A stretch of 64,000 bases of DNA from JACDAN01 sp963834825 (GTDB lineage: Bacteria > Actinomycetota > Thermoleophilia > Gaiellales > Gaiellaceae). The stretch covers positions 248,001-312,000 of the forward strand of contig CAWICZ010000010.1 of the NCBI GenBank assembly GCA_963834825.1. The letters are read 5' to 3'. Position 1 is the first letter of the stretch; each line of letters opens with the position of its first letter. The notes beneath the pieces were generated by a model that was not told the DNA's origin, ran no database searches, and worked only from the letters and a program-made list of their open reading frames with translations. This document shows positions 36,043 through 45,034 of this stretch, one piece after another. The position numbers and the translations under genes were made by a program.

Positions 36043-37229
36043 ACCCCACCCTTCTCGAACTCCCGCAGGATCCGCCGGCTCACGACCATCCGATGAACCT
36101 CGTCCGGCCCGTCGTAGATCCGCGCAGCGCGCGCGTTGGAATACATCTCCGCGAGCGGTGTCTCGTCGGTCAGGCCCCGCGCTCCGTGGACCTGGATCGC
36201 CCGATCGATGACGTCGTGCAGAGCTCCCGCGGCGTAGTACTTGATCACCGAGACCTCGACCCGGGCCTCGTCGCCCTCGTCGATCTTCCGCGCCGCGTCG
36301 AGCGTCATCAGCCGGCAGGCGTGGATCTCCGCCGCCGAGTCCGCGATCCAGTTCTGCACGGTCTGCTTGTCGGCGAGCCGCGAGCCGAACGCCTCTCGCT
36401 CAAGTGAGTACGAGCAGAGGAGCTCGAACGCGCGCTGCATCTGGCCGAGCCAGCGCATGACGTGGTGGATCCGCCCCGGCCCGAGGCGCTTCTGGGCGAT
36501 CCGGAACCCGTCCCCCGGCTCGCCCAGCGTGTTCGCCACCGGCACTCGCACGCCGCGATACCAGACCTCGCAATGGGTCGACCAGCCGCTCCCGGCGTGG
36601 CCCATGACGGGGATCGGACGGACGATCTCGACTCCGGGCGTGTCCGCAGGCACGACGATCTGCGACGCGCGCGCATGTGGCTCGGCGTCTGGATCGGTGA
36701 CCGCCATCACGATGCCGAAGGCCGCGCCGTCGGCGCCCGACGAGAACCACTTGTGCCCGTCGATCACCCAGTCGTCGCCTTCGCGGCGCGCGGTCGTCCG
36801 CAGTGTCGTCGGGTCCGACCCCGGCACCTCGGGCTCGGTCATCGAGAAGAACGAGCGGATCTCCCCGGCGACGAGCGGCCGCAGCCAGCGCTCCTTCTGC
36901 TCGTCCGTCCCGAACAGGTAGAGGATCTCCGCGTTCCCAGCGTCGGGCGCCTGGCAGCCGAAGACGAGCTGCGCGTAGGACGACCGTCCGATCTCCTCGT
37001 TCAGGTACGCGTAGGCGAGGAAGCCCTGGCCGGTGCCGCCTGCGTCGGGCGGGACGTGCGGCGCCCAGAGCCCTTGCTCCTTCGCCTTCGCACGGAGCGA
37101 CCGGACGAGCTCGGGGTCGTCGGTCCGGAGAGCCGCCTCGTTCGGGTAGACGTGCTCCTCCATGAACGCGCGATAACGAGCGCGCAGCTCAGCAATCTCC
37201 TCGGTCGTCGCGAGTTCCGTCACGGCCAC
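36027..37229 (-). CDS. Acyl-CoA dehydrogenase, ACAD10/11 type
   Basis: A 400-residue acyl-CoA dehydrogenase. FFSMTEPEVPGSDPTTLRTTA near residue 130, HKWFSSGADGAAFGIVMAVTD, and ARIYDGPDEVHRMVVSRRIL at the C-terminus are typical of the ACAD10/11 branch. In eukaryotic ACAD10/11 this domain is fused to a kinase-like domain that phosphorylates a 4-hydroxyacyl-CoA; here a matching phosphotransferase is a separate gene at 39011. It is divergent from the LLM gene. A role in processing 4-hydroxyacyl-CoA is proposed from this context. Confidence 0.88.
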   Translation of the reverse strand: MAVTELATTEEIAELRARYRAFMEEHVYPNEAALRTDDPELVRSLRAKAKEQGLWAPHVPPDAGGTGQGFLAYAYLNEEIGRSSYAQLVFGCQAPDAGNAEILYLFGTDEQKERWLRPLVAGEIRSFFSMTEPEVPGSDPTTLRTTARREGDDWVIDGHKWFSSGADGAAFGIVMAVTDPDAEPHARASQIVVPADTPGVEIVRPIPVMGHAGSGWSTHCEVWYRGVRVPVANTLGEPGDGFRIAQKRLGPGRIHHVMRWLGQMQRAFELLCSYSLEREAFGSRLADKQTVQNWIADSAAEIHACRLMTLDAARKIDEGDEARVEVSVIKYYAAGALHDVIDRAIQVHGARGLTDETPLAEMYSNARAARIYDGPDEVHRMVVSRRILREFEKGGVWRFS

Positions 37230-37248
37230 CCGGTTAGCATCGCACTTC

Positions 37249-38256
37249 GTGCGACTCGGCTTCTACATGGGGTACGCGCCGCCCGGGACGAACCCGACGG
37301 AGCTGATCGACCTCGCCCGCGAGGCCGAGCGGGTCGGCTACGACTCTGCGTGGGCGGCAGAGGCGTGGGGGACGGACGCCGCGACCGTACTTGCCTGGCT
37401 GGCCGCGACGACCACGACGATCAAGGTCGGCTCGGCGATCTTCCAGATCCCCGCGCGGACGCCGACCAACACCGGGATGACGGCGGCGACGCTCGACCTG
37501 ATGTCCGGCGGGCGCTTCCTGCTCGGGCTCGGCGTTTCCGGCCCGCAGGTGGTCGAGGGCTGGCACGGCGAGCCCTGGGGGAAGCCGCTGGGGAAGATGC
37601 GGGAGTACGTGGAGATCGTCCGCGCCGTGTTGAGACGGCAGACGATCGAGCACTCGGGCGAGCACTACGCGATTCCGTATTCGGGCCCGAATGGCACTGG
37701 TCTCGGCAAGCCGTTGAAGCTGATGGCTCGGCCGCTCCGCGCCGAGATCCCGATCTATCTCGCCGTCTTCAAGCCGCGGTCGGTCGAGCTCGCCGCCGAG
37801 ATCGCCGACGGCTGGCTCCCGATCTTCTTCTCGCCCGAGCGCGCCCGCCAGACCTTTCCGGCGCCCTTCGCCCGCGGCAACGGCTTCGACATCGCTCCCG
37901 CAGTGCCGGCGCTCGCATCCGACGACGTCGAGTCGGCGCGCGACGCGCTCCGGCCCTACTACGCGCTCTACATCGGCGGCATGGGCGCCCGCGGCGCGAA
38001 CTTCTACAACGACCTCGTCGCGAGCTACGGGTTCGAGGCCGAGGCGAAGCAGATCCAGGATCTCTTCCTCGACGGCAAGCAGCGCGACGCCGCGGCGGCG
38101 GTACCGGATGCGCTGATCGACGAGATGGCGCTGGTCGGGCCGCCCGACCGGATCAAGGACCGGCTCGCGGCCTGGCAGGAGTCGGGCGCGACCACGCTCC
38201 TGGTCTCGGCCCGAGACCTGACAACCTTGCGTACCGTGGCGGAGGCGCTCCCATGA
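37249..38256 (+). CDS. LLM-class F420-dependent oxidoreductase
   Basis: A luciferase-like monooxygenase-fold protein of 335 residues. The N-terminus MRLGFYMGYAPPG, then SAWAAEAWGTDAATVLAWLAA and LMSGGRFLLGLGVSGPQVVEGWHG, match the F420-dependent group common in actinobacteria. The cofactor (F420 rather than FMN) is inferred from this similarity. GTG 37249 opens the plus-strand operon; its stop overlaps the SDR start (ATGA). Confidence 0.85.
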   Translation: MRLGFYMGYAPPGTNPTELIDLAREAERVGYDSAWAAEAWGTDAATVLAWLAATTTTIKVGSAIFQIPARTPTNTGMTAATLDLMSGGRFLLGLGVSGPQVVEGWHGEPWGKPLGKMREYVEIVRAVLRRQTIEHSGEHYAIPYSGPNGTGLGKPLKLMARPLRAEIPIYLAVFKPRSVELAAEIADGWLPIFFSPERARQTFPAPFARGNGFDIAPAVPALASDDVESARDALRPYYALYIGGMGARGANFYNDLVASYGFEAEAKQIQDLFLDGKQRDAAAAVPDALIDEMALVGPPDRIKDRLAAWQESGATTLLVSARDLTTLRTVAEALP

Positions 38257-39017
38257 ATCTCTTCGATCTCTCCGGCAAGACCGCGATCGTCACCGGCGGC
38301 GGCAAGGGCATCGGCCGGCAGCTCGCGCAGGGCCTCGCCGAGGCCGGCGCGAACCTGGTCGTCTGCGCCCGTCAGGCCGACCGGTGCGAGCAGGCGGCCG
38401 CCGAGCTCGAGCAGCTTGGGGTCCGGGCGCTCGGTCTCGGCTGCGACGTCCGCGACCCGGACCAGGTTCAGGAGGTCGTCGCGAGGACGGTGGCCGACTT
38501 CGGCGGCGTCGACATCCTCGTCAACAACGCAGGAACCGTCTGGGGTGGGCCTCCGGAAGACACGCCGCTCGAGGGGTGGCAGAAGGTGGTCGACGTCAAC
38601 CTGACCGGCGTCTTCCTCTTCTCGCAGGCCGCCGGCCGCCAGATGATCGACGCCGGCGGCGGCACGATCGTGAACATCGCGTCGGTCGCCGGGCTCCGGA
38701 GCGGGCCACCCGAGGTCATGAACGCGATCGCCTACAACACGACGAAGGGCGGCGTGATCGCGTTCACCCGAGACCTCGCCGGCAAGTGGGCGCACCACGG
38801 GATCCGCGTCAACGCGATCGCGCCCGGCTGGTTCCCTTCGGACATGGCCAACTTCGTCCTCGACCAGTTCGGCGACGAGATCAAGCGCCGGATCCCGCTC
38901 GGCCGGTTCGGCGGGCCGGAGGACCTGAAAGGTGCGGTCGTCTTCCTGGCCTCGGAGGCCTCGTCCTACGTGACGGCGCAGACCCTCGTCGTCGACGGAG
39001 GCCAATCGGCTTGGTAG
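38253..39017 (+). CDS. SDR family oxidoreductase (FabG-like)
   Basis: A 254-residue classical SDR. TGGGKGIGRQLAQGLAEAG, NNAGTVWGGPP, NIASVAGL and YNTTKGGVIAFTRDLAG give cofactor site, NNAG and the Ser-Tyr-Lys triad; the C-terminus VTAQTLVVDGGQSAW is FabG-like. It probably oxidises a 3-hydroxyacyl-CoA formed by the pathway in this cluster. Overlap with the LLM gene and with the phosphotransferase gene indicates tight coupling. Confidence 0.9.
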   Translation: MNLFDLSGKTAIVTGGGKGIGRQLAQGLAEAGANLVVCARQADRCEQAAAELEQLGVRALGLGCDVRDPDQVQEVVARTVADFGGVDILVNNAGTVWGGPPEDTPLEGWQKVVDVNLTGVFLFSQAAGRQMIDAGGGTIVNIASVAGLRSGPPEVMNAIAYNTTKGGVIAFTRDLAGKWAHHGIRVNAIAPGWFPSDMANFVLDQFGDEIKRRIPLGRFGGPEDLKGAVVFLASEASSYVTAQTLVVDGGQSAW

Positions 39018-39944
39018 AGACCGCCCCGTGGGCGGATGAGCTGGAGACGCGGCTCGGGCGCCGCGTCACGTCGATGCAGTTGCTTCCGGGCGGCGCCTCG
39101 AAGGAGGCCTGGGCCGTGGACGCCGACGGCGAACGGCTGCTCGTCAGGCGCGCCCTCGCCGGCGTCATCCACGAGGCCACGCTGTCGCTGGAGAACGAGT
39201 TCGAGGTGCTGGAGGCCGCCGCCGAGGCCGGTGTCAAGGTGCCGCAGCCCGTCGCGTACCTGGGCGAGCTCGGCGGGCGCGAGGCGTTCGCGATGGAGCT
39301 CGTCGACGGCGAGACGATCGGGCGGCGCATCGTCCGCGACTCACCGCCCGGGCTCGAGACGCAGCTCGCCGACGAGCTGGCGAAGATCCACGCGATCCCG
39401 CCGGACCGGCTGCCGTTCCTGCGCTCCGGAGACGTCCTCGAGCGCTTCGAGCACGAGCTCGACTCCGTCGACGAGCCGCACCCGGCGCTCGAGTACGGCC
39501 TCTGGTGGCTCCGGGAGCACCGGCCCGAGCCACTCACGGACGTCGTGTCGCACGGCGACTTCCGCCTCGGGAACATCGTCGTCTCGGAGCGCGGTCTCGA
39601 GTATGTGCTCGACTGGGAGTTCGCGCACCTCTCCGATCCGCGCGAGGACGTCGCCTGGCCGATCGTTCGCGCGTGGCGGTTCGGCGCGCGACGACCGGCG
39701 GCTCGGCGGTATCGGCGAGCTCGGTCCATACCTTGCGCGGTACGCGGAGCTCACCGGGCGGTCGATCTCGGAGGCCGACCTGGACTGGTGGGAGGTGCTC
39801 GGCAACGTCAAGTGGGGCACCGGCTGCCTGACGCAGTCCAGGCGACACCTGAACGGTCAGGACCGCAGCGTCGAGTACGCGGTGCTCGGGCGGATGGCGG
39901 CCGAAATGGAGTACGAGCTCCTCGACCTGATCGAACGTGCCTGA
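39011..39944 (+). CDS. Phosphotransferase-family (APH-like) kinase, one frameshift
   Basis: An aminoglycoside-phosphotransferase-fold kinase of about 310 residues, like the kinase part of ACAD10/11 and LvaA of the levulinate pathway. QLLPGGASKEAWAVD is the glycine-rich region, VVSHGDFRLGNIVV the catalytic loop (HxDxxxxN) and LDWEFAHLSDPREDVAW the metal-binding region. After RAWRFGA, near 39690, the product moves to another frame and ends YELLDLIERA. TTG 39011 overlaps the SDR stop by seven bases. The substrate is inferred to be a hydroxyacyl-CoA, not an antibiotic. Confidence 0.86.
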
Positions 39945-40245
39945 CCGCCCGACCGCGCTCGAGCTGATCGAGGCCGTGACCGAGTTCCTCTCGACGGAGG
40001 TGCTGCCCGAGGCGACCGACCACCGCTTCAAGTTCCGCACACTCGTGGCACTGAACGCCCTCGGGATCGCGTACCGGGAGCTCGCGGCCGGCGACGACGT
40101 GCTGATGGGCGACGACGAGGCGGCCGCACTCGCGCGCCGGATTCGCGCCGGCGACGTACGCGAGGACGACCACGCGCTCCTGAAGCAGCACGTCGCCGCC
40201 AAGCTCCGCATCTCGAACCCCGGCTATCTCGACCGGTACCGGTGA
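39937..40245 (+). CDS. DUF6285-like small protein (LvaB-like partner)
   Basis: A 102-residue helical protein beginning RPTALELIEAVTEFLSTEVLP, then HRFKFRTLVALNALGIAYREL and LRISNPGYLDRYR at the end. These match what I know of DUF6285, a family found next to APH-like kinases and acyl-CoA dehydrogenases; LvaB of Pseudomonas occupies the same position and supports the kinase. GTG 39937 overlaps the kinase stop, and its own stop overlaps the next gene as GTGA. Confidence 0.75.
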   Translation: MPDRPTALELIEAVTEFLSTEVLPEATDHRFKFRTLVALNALGIAYRELAAGDDVLMGDDEAAALARRIRAGDVREDDHALLKQHVAAKLRISNPGYLDRYR

Positions 40246-40898
40246 CCCGCCGCCGGATCTACCTGATGCGCCACGGCAAGGTGGCCTACTTCGACGAGGG
40301 ACGCCCGTTGCGTCCCGAGGACGTCCCGTTGACGCAAGAGGGCGAGGAGCAGGCCCGCGCCGCAGCGGCAGTTCTGGAGGGTGTCCGCTTCGATCGCGTG
40401 ATCACGAGCGGCCTCCCACGCACTGTCGAGACGGCACGGATCGTCGCGCCCGGAGCCGAGCCCGAGTCGTGGCCCGAGCTGCGCGAGATCGAGTCCGGAC
40501 GCCTCGACGACATCCCAGAGGACGAGCTCGAGCAGGCGTTCTCCTCGGTGTTCAAGGACGTCGTTCCCGAGGAGCGACGCTTCCTCGCCGGCGAGACAGT
40601 GGGCTCGCTGCTCGACCGTGTGCTCCCCGCCGTCGAGCGTCTGCTCGCCGACCGCGACTGGGACATCGTGCTCGCCGTGCTCCACGGCGCCGTCAACCGC
40701 GCGATCCTCTCCCACGCGCTCACCGGCCGTCGCATGTACCTCGGCAACATCGAGCAGGCGCCGGGCTGCATCAACGTTCTAGACGTCGGCGACGACTGGA
40801 TCGTGCGCGCTGTGAACACGAACCCCGCCGATCTCGCGCACCGCGAGAGCCGGCTGCGGACGATGGAGGAGCTCTGGGCCGAGTTCAGGGGAGGCTGA
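40242..40898 (+). CDS. Histidine phosphatase-family protein
   Basis: A 218-residue phosphoglycerate mutase-like phosphatase. The N-terminal RIYLMRHGKVAYF carries the phospho-accepting histidine, RVITSGLPRTVETARI follows, and LAVLHGAVNRAIL carries the second histidine. It overlaps the DUF6285 gene, so it is part of the same operon. A phosphatase coupled to a hydroxyacyl-CoA kinase is unexpected and may act on the phosphorylated intermediate or a side product. The 3' end overlaps the convergent TetR gene by 14 bases. Confidence 0.86.
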   Translation: MTRRRIYLMRHGKVAYFDEGRPLRPEDVPLTQEGEEQARAAAAVLEGVRFDRVITSGLPRTVETARIVAPGAEPESWPELREIESGRLDDIPEDELEQAFSSVFKDVVPEERRFLAGETVGSLLDRVLPAVERLLADRDWDIVLAVLHGAVNRAILSHALTGRRMYLGNIEQAPGCINVLDVGDDWIVRAVNTNPADLAHRESRLRTMEELWAEFRGG

Positions 40899-41481
40899 CG
40901 CCGAGGATCGCAGCCTCGACCTCGCGCAGGCGGTCGACGTCGCCCCGGACATCGGCTACCGCGTCGTTGAAAAGGAAGGCTTCGGCGAGCCGCACGATCG
41001 CGTAGCCGAGCGTGGCCGGCTCGACCGGCGGGCGGTACGTCCCGGCCCGAACCTCGTCCTCGATCAGTCCGGTGACGATCGCGACCATCCGCGGCTGCAC
41101 ATTCCCGCCGCTCGACGTGAGGATGCGAAGCGCCGTCCCGCGCTCGCGCTGCAGGAACTGGCGCAGCGCCGGAGACTCGGCGAGGCTGCGGTTGAGACGG
41201 TCGAACGTGTCGAGCAGCACGGGGCCGCCGCGGCCGCGCGCGCCGGCCCGCGCGGCTTCGACCACCGGCTCGACGGCGCGGATGACGACGTCGCCGATCA
41301 GCTCCTCGCGCGATCCGAACCAGCGGTAGATCGTCGTGCGCCCGAGGCCCAGCTCGCCCGCGATCTCCTGGACGTCGACCCGCTGCCCGCGCAGGTAGCG
41401 GTAGAGCGCCGCCTCGAGCACGTCCTCGCGGCTGGCGGCGGGCGGACGACCCCGCGGGCGTGGAGCGACGGCCTGCGTCAT
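40885..41481 (-). CDS. TetR-family regulator
   Basis: A 198-residue TetR regulator. HTH: VDVQEIAGELGLGRTTIYRWFGSREELI near residue 45. The C-terminal domain (RLNRSLAESPALRQFLQRERG) resembles the QsdR-like group. ATG 41481 is preferred to 41511 because a short dyad lies between them. It is divergent from the secreted lipase operon and is a candidate repressor of it or of the overlapping upstream operon. Confidence 0.85.
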   Translation of the reverse strand: MTQAVAPRPRGRPPAASREDVLEAALYRYLRGQRVDVQEIAGELGLGRTTIYRWFGSREELIGDVVIRAVEPVVEAARAGARGRGGPVLLDTFDRLNRSLAESPALRQFLQRERGTALRILTSSGGNVQPRMVAIVTGLIEDEVRAGTYRPPVEPATLGYAIVRLAEAFLFNDAVADVRGDVDRLREVEAAILGVSLP

Positions 41482-41503
41482 CGCTTGACCATACCGCGGG
41501 ATT

Positions 41504-41547
41504 CGGAACATTCCGTGCGCCGTGTTTTGTTACACGGCCTCAACTCT
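41504..41547 (+). promoter_or_regulatory. Candidate TetR operator and lipase promoter
   Basis: CGGAA-CA-TTCCG at 41504-41515 is a short dyad in the TetR/lipase gap. It is followed by TTGTTA near 41524 and, after about 17 bases, CATGAT, a possible promoter for the lipase gene at 41595. Confidence 0.35.
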
Positions 41548-41594
41548 GTCATGATTGCCGGCGCACTCGGCACAGACGCCTGGGAGGGGGAGAG

Positions 41595-42950
41595 ATGCAG
41601 AGAGCACGGTGGTTCCGGCTCGCGGCCTCGGCGATTCTGATGGCGGGCATGCTCGTTGCCTCGCCCGTCGCAGCCGGAGCGAAGGACAAGGCTCCGGACC
41701 TCAACCCGATCATCTTCGTCCACGGCGGCGCCGGCTCCGGCGCCCAGTTCGAGTCTCAGAAGATGCGCTTCACGAGCAACGGCTACCCGGCCGACCTGAT
41801 CACCGTGCTCGAGTACGACTCGACGTTCTCGATCAACACGATGGCCGACGTCCACGCGAAGCTCGACCAGCTCGTCGCGCAGCTCGAGGCAGAGAGCGGA
41901 CGAGACCAGGTCGACATCCTCGGACACTCCCTCGGTACGACCGTGATGCACGCCTACCTGGCCACGCCCGGCCGCGCCGCCAACGTCGCCCACTACGTCA
42001 ACATCGACGGCCGGACCTCGACCTCGCCGCCGGGCGGCGTGCCCACGCTGGCGATCTGGGCGGGGCTCGGCGCGCCCGGACGTGCGATTGGCGGAGCGAC
42101 GAACGTCACGCTCTCAGGCCAGACCCACGTCCAATCTGCGACCTCCGCCGAGGCCTTCGCCGAGATGTACAGCTTCTTCACTGGCAACGACGCCCGCACG
42201 ACCGGCATCGTCGCAGCCGGCCAGGTGACGATCGCCGGCCGGGCCGTGATCTTTCCCCAGAACACCGGCGTGCCGGATGCGACGCTCGAGCTCTGGCGCG
42301 TCAGCGGCCAAAGCGGGCAGAGGAAATTCAAGCGGCCGGAGGCCAGCATCGCCATCGGCGGCGACGGCTCGTGGGGGCCGATCAAGGTCGAACGCGGCAA
42401 GCACTACGAGCTCGCGCTCCTGCGGACCGGCGCGCGCACGCACCATTTCTTCTACGAGCCTTTTGGCCGGAGCGATCACCTCCTCCGCCTGCTTACGAGC
42501 GTGCCCGGCGGCGGGGTCACCGACGGGCCGCTGATCCCGAAGAGCGACCGGCACGCCCAGCTGACCCTGCTGCGGTACAAGGAGATCTGGGGCGATCAGC
42601 CGACCGGCAACGACGTCCTCGAGGTCAACGGCGTGAACGTGTGCACCGCCCTGATCTGCCCGAGGAGCAAGCTGGTGAACAGCGTCCAGCTGGTCGACTG
42701 GGGCGGTGACGGAGTCACCGATCTGACCGCCCCGGTCCCGTTCTTCTTCGCGCAGGCCTTCGGCACCGGCGCCGACCTGTTCATGCCGGCAGCCGCGCCA
42801 CCGGACGGGACGGTGTCGGTCCGGCTGGCCTCGCGGGGCGGCGGGGAGCGAACGGTGAACGTCCCGAACTTCCCTTCGTCCACCGACCGCGTGACGGTGC
42901 AGCTGAACGACTTCGAAGGCTTTGAACACGGCTACGACAAGGAGGGGTAG
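41595..42950 (+). CDS. Secreted alpha/beta-hydrolase lipase
   Basis: A 451-residue secreted lipase. The signal peptide ends about residue 27 (ILMAGMLVASPVAAGA). PIIFVHGGAGSGAQFESQ provides the oxyanion region and DILGHSLGTTV the nucleophilic serine. The long C-terminal half is beta-rich (VTIAGRAVIFPQNTGVPDATLELW), resembling the C-terminal lipid-binding domain of the Archaeoglobus AFL-type lipases. ATG 41595 follows GGGAGGGGGAGAG. It is followed one base later by a second secreted lipase. Confidence 0.84.
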   Translation: MQRARWFRLAASAILMAGMLVASPVAAGAKDKAPDLNPIIFVHGGAGSGAQFESQKMRFTSNGYPADLITVLEYDSTFSINTMADVHAKLDQLVAQLEAESGRDQVDILGHSLGTTVMHAYLATPGRAANVAHYVNIDGRTSTSPPGGVPTLAIWAGLGAPGRAIGGATNVTLSGQTHVQSATSAEAFAEMYSFFTGNDARTTGIVAAGQVTIAGRAVIFPQNTGVPDATLELWRVSGQSGQRKFKRPEASIAIGGDGSWGPIKVERGKHYELALLRTGARTHHFFYEPFGRSDHLLRLLTSVPGGGVTDGPLIPKSDRHAQLTLLRYKEIWGDQPTGNDVLEVNGVNVCTALICPRSKLVNSVQLVDWGGDGVTDLTAPVPFFFAQAFGTGADLFMPAAAPPDGTVSVRLASRGGGERTVNVPNFPSSTDRVTVQLNDFEGFEHGYDKEG

Positions 42951-42951
42951 G

Positions 42952-45031
42952 ATGCCGATCCGGCAGATGCGGACACTGCTTATGTGCGGTTGTAGTCGCT
43001 CTCGCGCTCGCCGTTCCGGGAGGCGCACTTGCCGCCGTACGGGCGGAGCAGCCGTTCCCGAGCAACCTGTTCACCGAGCTCGACCTCACGCAGGCCACCG
43101 CCCTCCGCGTCGACCTGCCGAAGCCGGACTGCGCGACGCGCCCGTCCGACTGCGCCGACATCGACGTCATCAACACGCTGGACGGCTTCAACATCCAGCC
43201 GCGGATCTCGATCCCGTTCTCCGGGCCGATCGACGTCAGCACGGTCTCGAGCCAGACCGTGTTCCTCCTCAGCCTCAGCGGCCGGCGGATCGGAATCAAC
43301 CAGATCGTGTGGGAGCCGGCCGCGAACACGCTCCACGTCGAGAGCGACGAGCAGCTGGCGGCCCGAGCGCCGTACCTCCTGATCGTCACGCGTGGCGTCC
43401 ACGGGTCAGACGGTCAGGCACTCGACGGGAAGGCTTTCTGGCATGACTTGCTGTTCAGCCGGCCACCGGATGCAGCGGCCAGGCGGTACCGCACCCAGTT
43501 GAGCCTCGCCCTCGCCGCGTCGATCTTCGCCGGCGTGAAGCCAAGCCAGGTCGCCGGCGCGAGCCTCTTCACCACCCAGAGCATCGCCGCGATCTCGCGG
43601 AAGATCCGCTCGCAGATCCGTGCTTCCTCGCCGGCAGCGCCGAACTTCTCGCTCGGGACTGCAGGCGAGCGCACCGTCTTCCCGCTCGCGTCGGTCGCCT
43701 CGATCGACTCGCGGCGGCAGACGGGAACCTCGACGTTCGTGACCACTCCTCTGCCGCTGGCTGCGCTCCAGGTCTTCCCCGGCTCGGTCGGAGCCGTGGC
43801 CTTCGGCTCGTACAGCTCGCCGGACTATGAGACCGCGGCGAAGTTCATCCCGGCGGTCGGAACGCGAACGGGAACGCCCGTGCCGCAGGGGACGAACGAG
43901 ATCGGCTTCACGCTCTTCGTGCCAGCCGGGACGCCGCCGGCCGGCGGCTGGCCGGTCGCGATCTTCGGGCACGGCTTCACCGACTCGAAGAACGGCGCGC
44001 CCTGGCCGGTCGCGTCATCGCTCGCCCACTCCGGCATCGCGACGATCGCGATCAACGTCGTCGGCCACGGCGGCGGCGCGCTCGGGACCTACACGGTCAA
44101 CCAAACGGGAGGAGCGGCACCGGTGACCCTGCCGGCCGGCGGTCGCGGCATCGACCAGAACGGCAACGGGACGATCGATTCCACCGAGGGCGTGAATGCC
44201 GCGGCGCCGCAGACGATCATCAGCAACCGCGACGGGCTCCGGCAGACGGTAATCGACCTGATGCAGCTCGTCCGGGTGCTCGAGGGCGGCGTCGACGTCG
44301 ACGGTGACGGCACGAGCGACCTCCAGCGAGAGCGGATCTACTACGCGGGCCAGTCGTTCGGCGGGATCTACGGGGTGCCGCTGCTCGGGCTCGAGCGCGA
44401 GGTCCGCGCCGGCGTGCCGAACGTGCCCGGCGGGCCGATCATCGAGATCGCGCGGCTGTCACCGTCCTTCCGGCCCCTGGTCGGAGGCGGTCTCATCACC
44501 CGTGTGCCCTCGCTCTACAACAACCCGACGCCGAACGCGCCGTTCTTCACGAACTTCAACGAGAACATTCCGCTTCGCAACCTGCCGCCCGTCGTCGACA
44601 CGGTGCCCGGCGCGTCGGCGATTCAAGAGTCATTCGACCGACAGGAGTGGGTGCAGCAAGCCGCCAACCCGGCCGGGTACGCCCCGCTTGTCAGCCGGCC
44701 GATCATCCTCCAGTTCGCGCGCGGCGACCAGACGGTGCCGAACCCGACGACGTCGGCGATCATCCGCGCCGGGGACCTCGCCTCGCGGACGACCCTGTAC
44801 CGCCACGACCTCGCGGTCCAGGCGAACCCGACGCTCGGGCGCAACCCGCACGGGTTCCTGACGAGCATCGGGAGCCTGGCGACGGCGCCCTTCGCGCTCG
44901 CCGCGCAGGCCCAGATCGCGACGTTCTTCGCCAGCGACGGCGCAACGACGATCGACCCGGACGGCGCCGGGCCGATGTTCGAGACACCGATGGCCGGCCC
45001 ACCCCCGGAGGACCTGGCCTTCATTCCGTAG
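42952..45031 (+). CDS. Secreted Ig-like plus alpha/beta-hydrolase lipase, one frameshift
   Basis: About 693 residues. The start MPIRQMRTLLMC is in one frame. After an indel near 42985 the signal peptide continues VVVALALAVPGGALAA in the frame that stays open to 45031. Next comes a bacterial Ig-like region (INTLDGFNIQPRISIPFSGPID, with VSSQTVFLLSLSG), then an alpha/beta hydrolase with PVAIFGHGFTDSKNG and the nucleophile elbow YYAGQSFGGIYG, and a late histidine in LGRNPHGFLTS. The Shine-Dalgarno GGAGGGG overlaps the preceding stop. Together with the upstream lipase it suggests extracellular ester or polyester breakdown. Confidence 0.83.
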
Positions 45032-45034
45032 CGA

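Noticed and set aside
39011..39944. Aminoglycoside resistance kinase
   Set aside because: APH fold only; neighbours (ACAD, SDR, DUF6285) and sequence place it with acyl-CoA-linked kinases.
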